Positions 7,005 through 7,168 of a stretch of DNA of 7,168 bases are shown one piece after another. Below the pieces are notes generated by a model. The model saw nothing but the letters and a program-made list of their open reading frames with translations, ran no database searches and had not been told where the DNA came from. The DNA is from CAYNEI01 sp964396185. Its GTDB lineage: Archaea; Thermoplasmatota; SW-10-69-26. Position numbers and translations under genes: made by a program. Location of the stretch: positions 1 through 7,168 of the forward strand of contig CAYNEI010000088.1 in assembly GCA_964396185.1 (NCBI GenBank), in the 5' to 3' direction. How positions within the stretch are numbered: position 1 is the stretch's first letter; every line of letters begins with the position of its first letter.

Positions 7005-7168
7005 CTAGACGACCCTGCTCTCGGGCTCCCCGCCCTCGAGCACGGCGGTGATGCTGTCCGCGATGGTGGTGCCAGCCTTGATCTGGGCCTCCTCGGTGGC
7101 CGCTCCGATGTGAGGGGTAAGCGAGAGGTGCGGCTCGCCGAAGAGGTTGTGCTTGCCCGGGGGCTCCT
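7005..7168 (-). CDS. D-2-hydroxyacid dehydrogenase (phosphoglycerate dehydrogenase type), C-terminal fragment
   Basis: Only the last 53 residues are in the window; the gene continues beyond the right edge. The fragment reads EPPGKHNLFGEPH, then LTPHIGAATEEAQ, then a final helix and a short tail ending in ESRVV. The TPHIGA block is the hallmark of NAD-dependent D-2-hydroxyacid dehydrogenases, where the His is the general acid/base in the active site. Phosphoglycerate dehydrogenase (SerA, first step of serine synthesis) is the closest resemblance, but glyoxylate/hydroxypyruvate reductases share the same end. The protein stops about 31 residues after the His-containing block, so it has no C-terminal ACT regulatory domain. 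A 100-base gap separates it from the dehalogenase gene; cotranscription is possible but not shown. Confidence 0.88.
   Translation of the reverse strand, partial: EPPGKHNLFGEPHLSLTPHIGAATEEAQIKAGTTIADSITAVLEGGEPESRVV

Overview
All recognisable genes lie on the minus strand, so the window reads from right (7168) to left (1). By eye the DNA is rich in G+C, somewhat above 60 percent. The gene content is a run of respiratory complex I genes in the order nuoA-B-C-D-H-I-J with no nuoE, nuoF or nuoG between D and H. C and D are separate genes. This 11-subunit style arrangement is typical of archaea, although some bacteria have it too. The likely promoters sit 27 to 32 bases upstream of start codons that have no ribosome binding site, while genes inside the operon carry good GGAGG sites. 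That mix of leaderless and Shine-Dalgarno translation is common in archaea. My best guess is a high-GC archaeon (Thermoplasmatota-like or haloarchaeal-like). No ribosomal gene is present to settle this.

Layout from upstream to downstream in the reading direction: (1) 7168-7005, the C-terminal end of a D-2-hydroxyacid dehydrogenase of the phosphoglycerate dehydrogenase type, cut by the window edge. (2) 7004-6905, a 100-base gap with nested inverted repeats. (3) 6904-6014, an alpha/beta hydrolase with the full residue set of a subfamily III haloalkane dehalogenase. (4) 6013-5910, a 104-base gap with a weak archaeal-type promoter candidate. (5) 5909-4233, a secreted lipoprotein with an unrecognised N-terminal domain and a C-terminal six-bladed Kelch propeller. 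(6) 4232-4139, a 94-base gap with a good TATA candidate and a hairpin. (7) 4138-1, the nuo operon, with nuoJ cut by the left window edge.

The nuo genes form the quinone-reducing core of complex I (NuoB, C, D, I) and part of its membrane proton-pumping arm (NuoA, H, J). They are packed with overlaps of 1 to 16 bases or gaps of 1 and 26 bases, so they are almost certainly one translationally coupled transcript. The electron-input module (NuoEFG or an F420 or ferredoxin adaptor) is not visible, so the donor is unknown. The dehydrogenase, dehalogenase and Kelch lipoprotein each appear to have their own upstream gap, and nothing visible links them to complex I beyond shared strand and proximity.

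I see no tRNA, rRNA, CRISPR array, insertion sequence or defence system. The complex I part is ordinary. The less ordinary items are the Kelch lipoprotein, the apparent subfamily III dehalogenase in a probable archaeon, and the dyad symmetries in front of the dehalogenase and nuoA.
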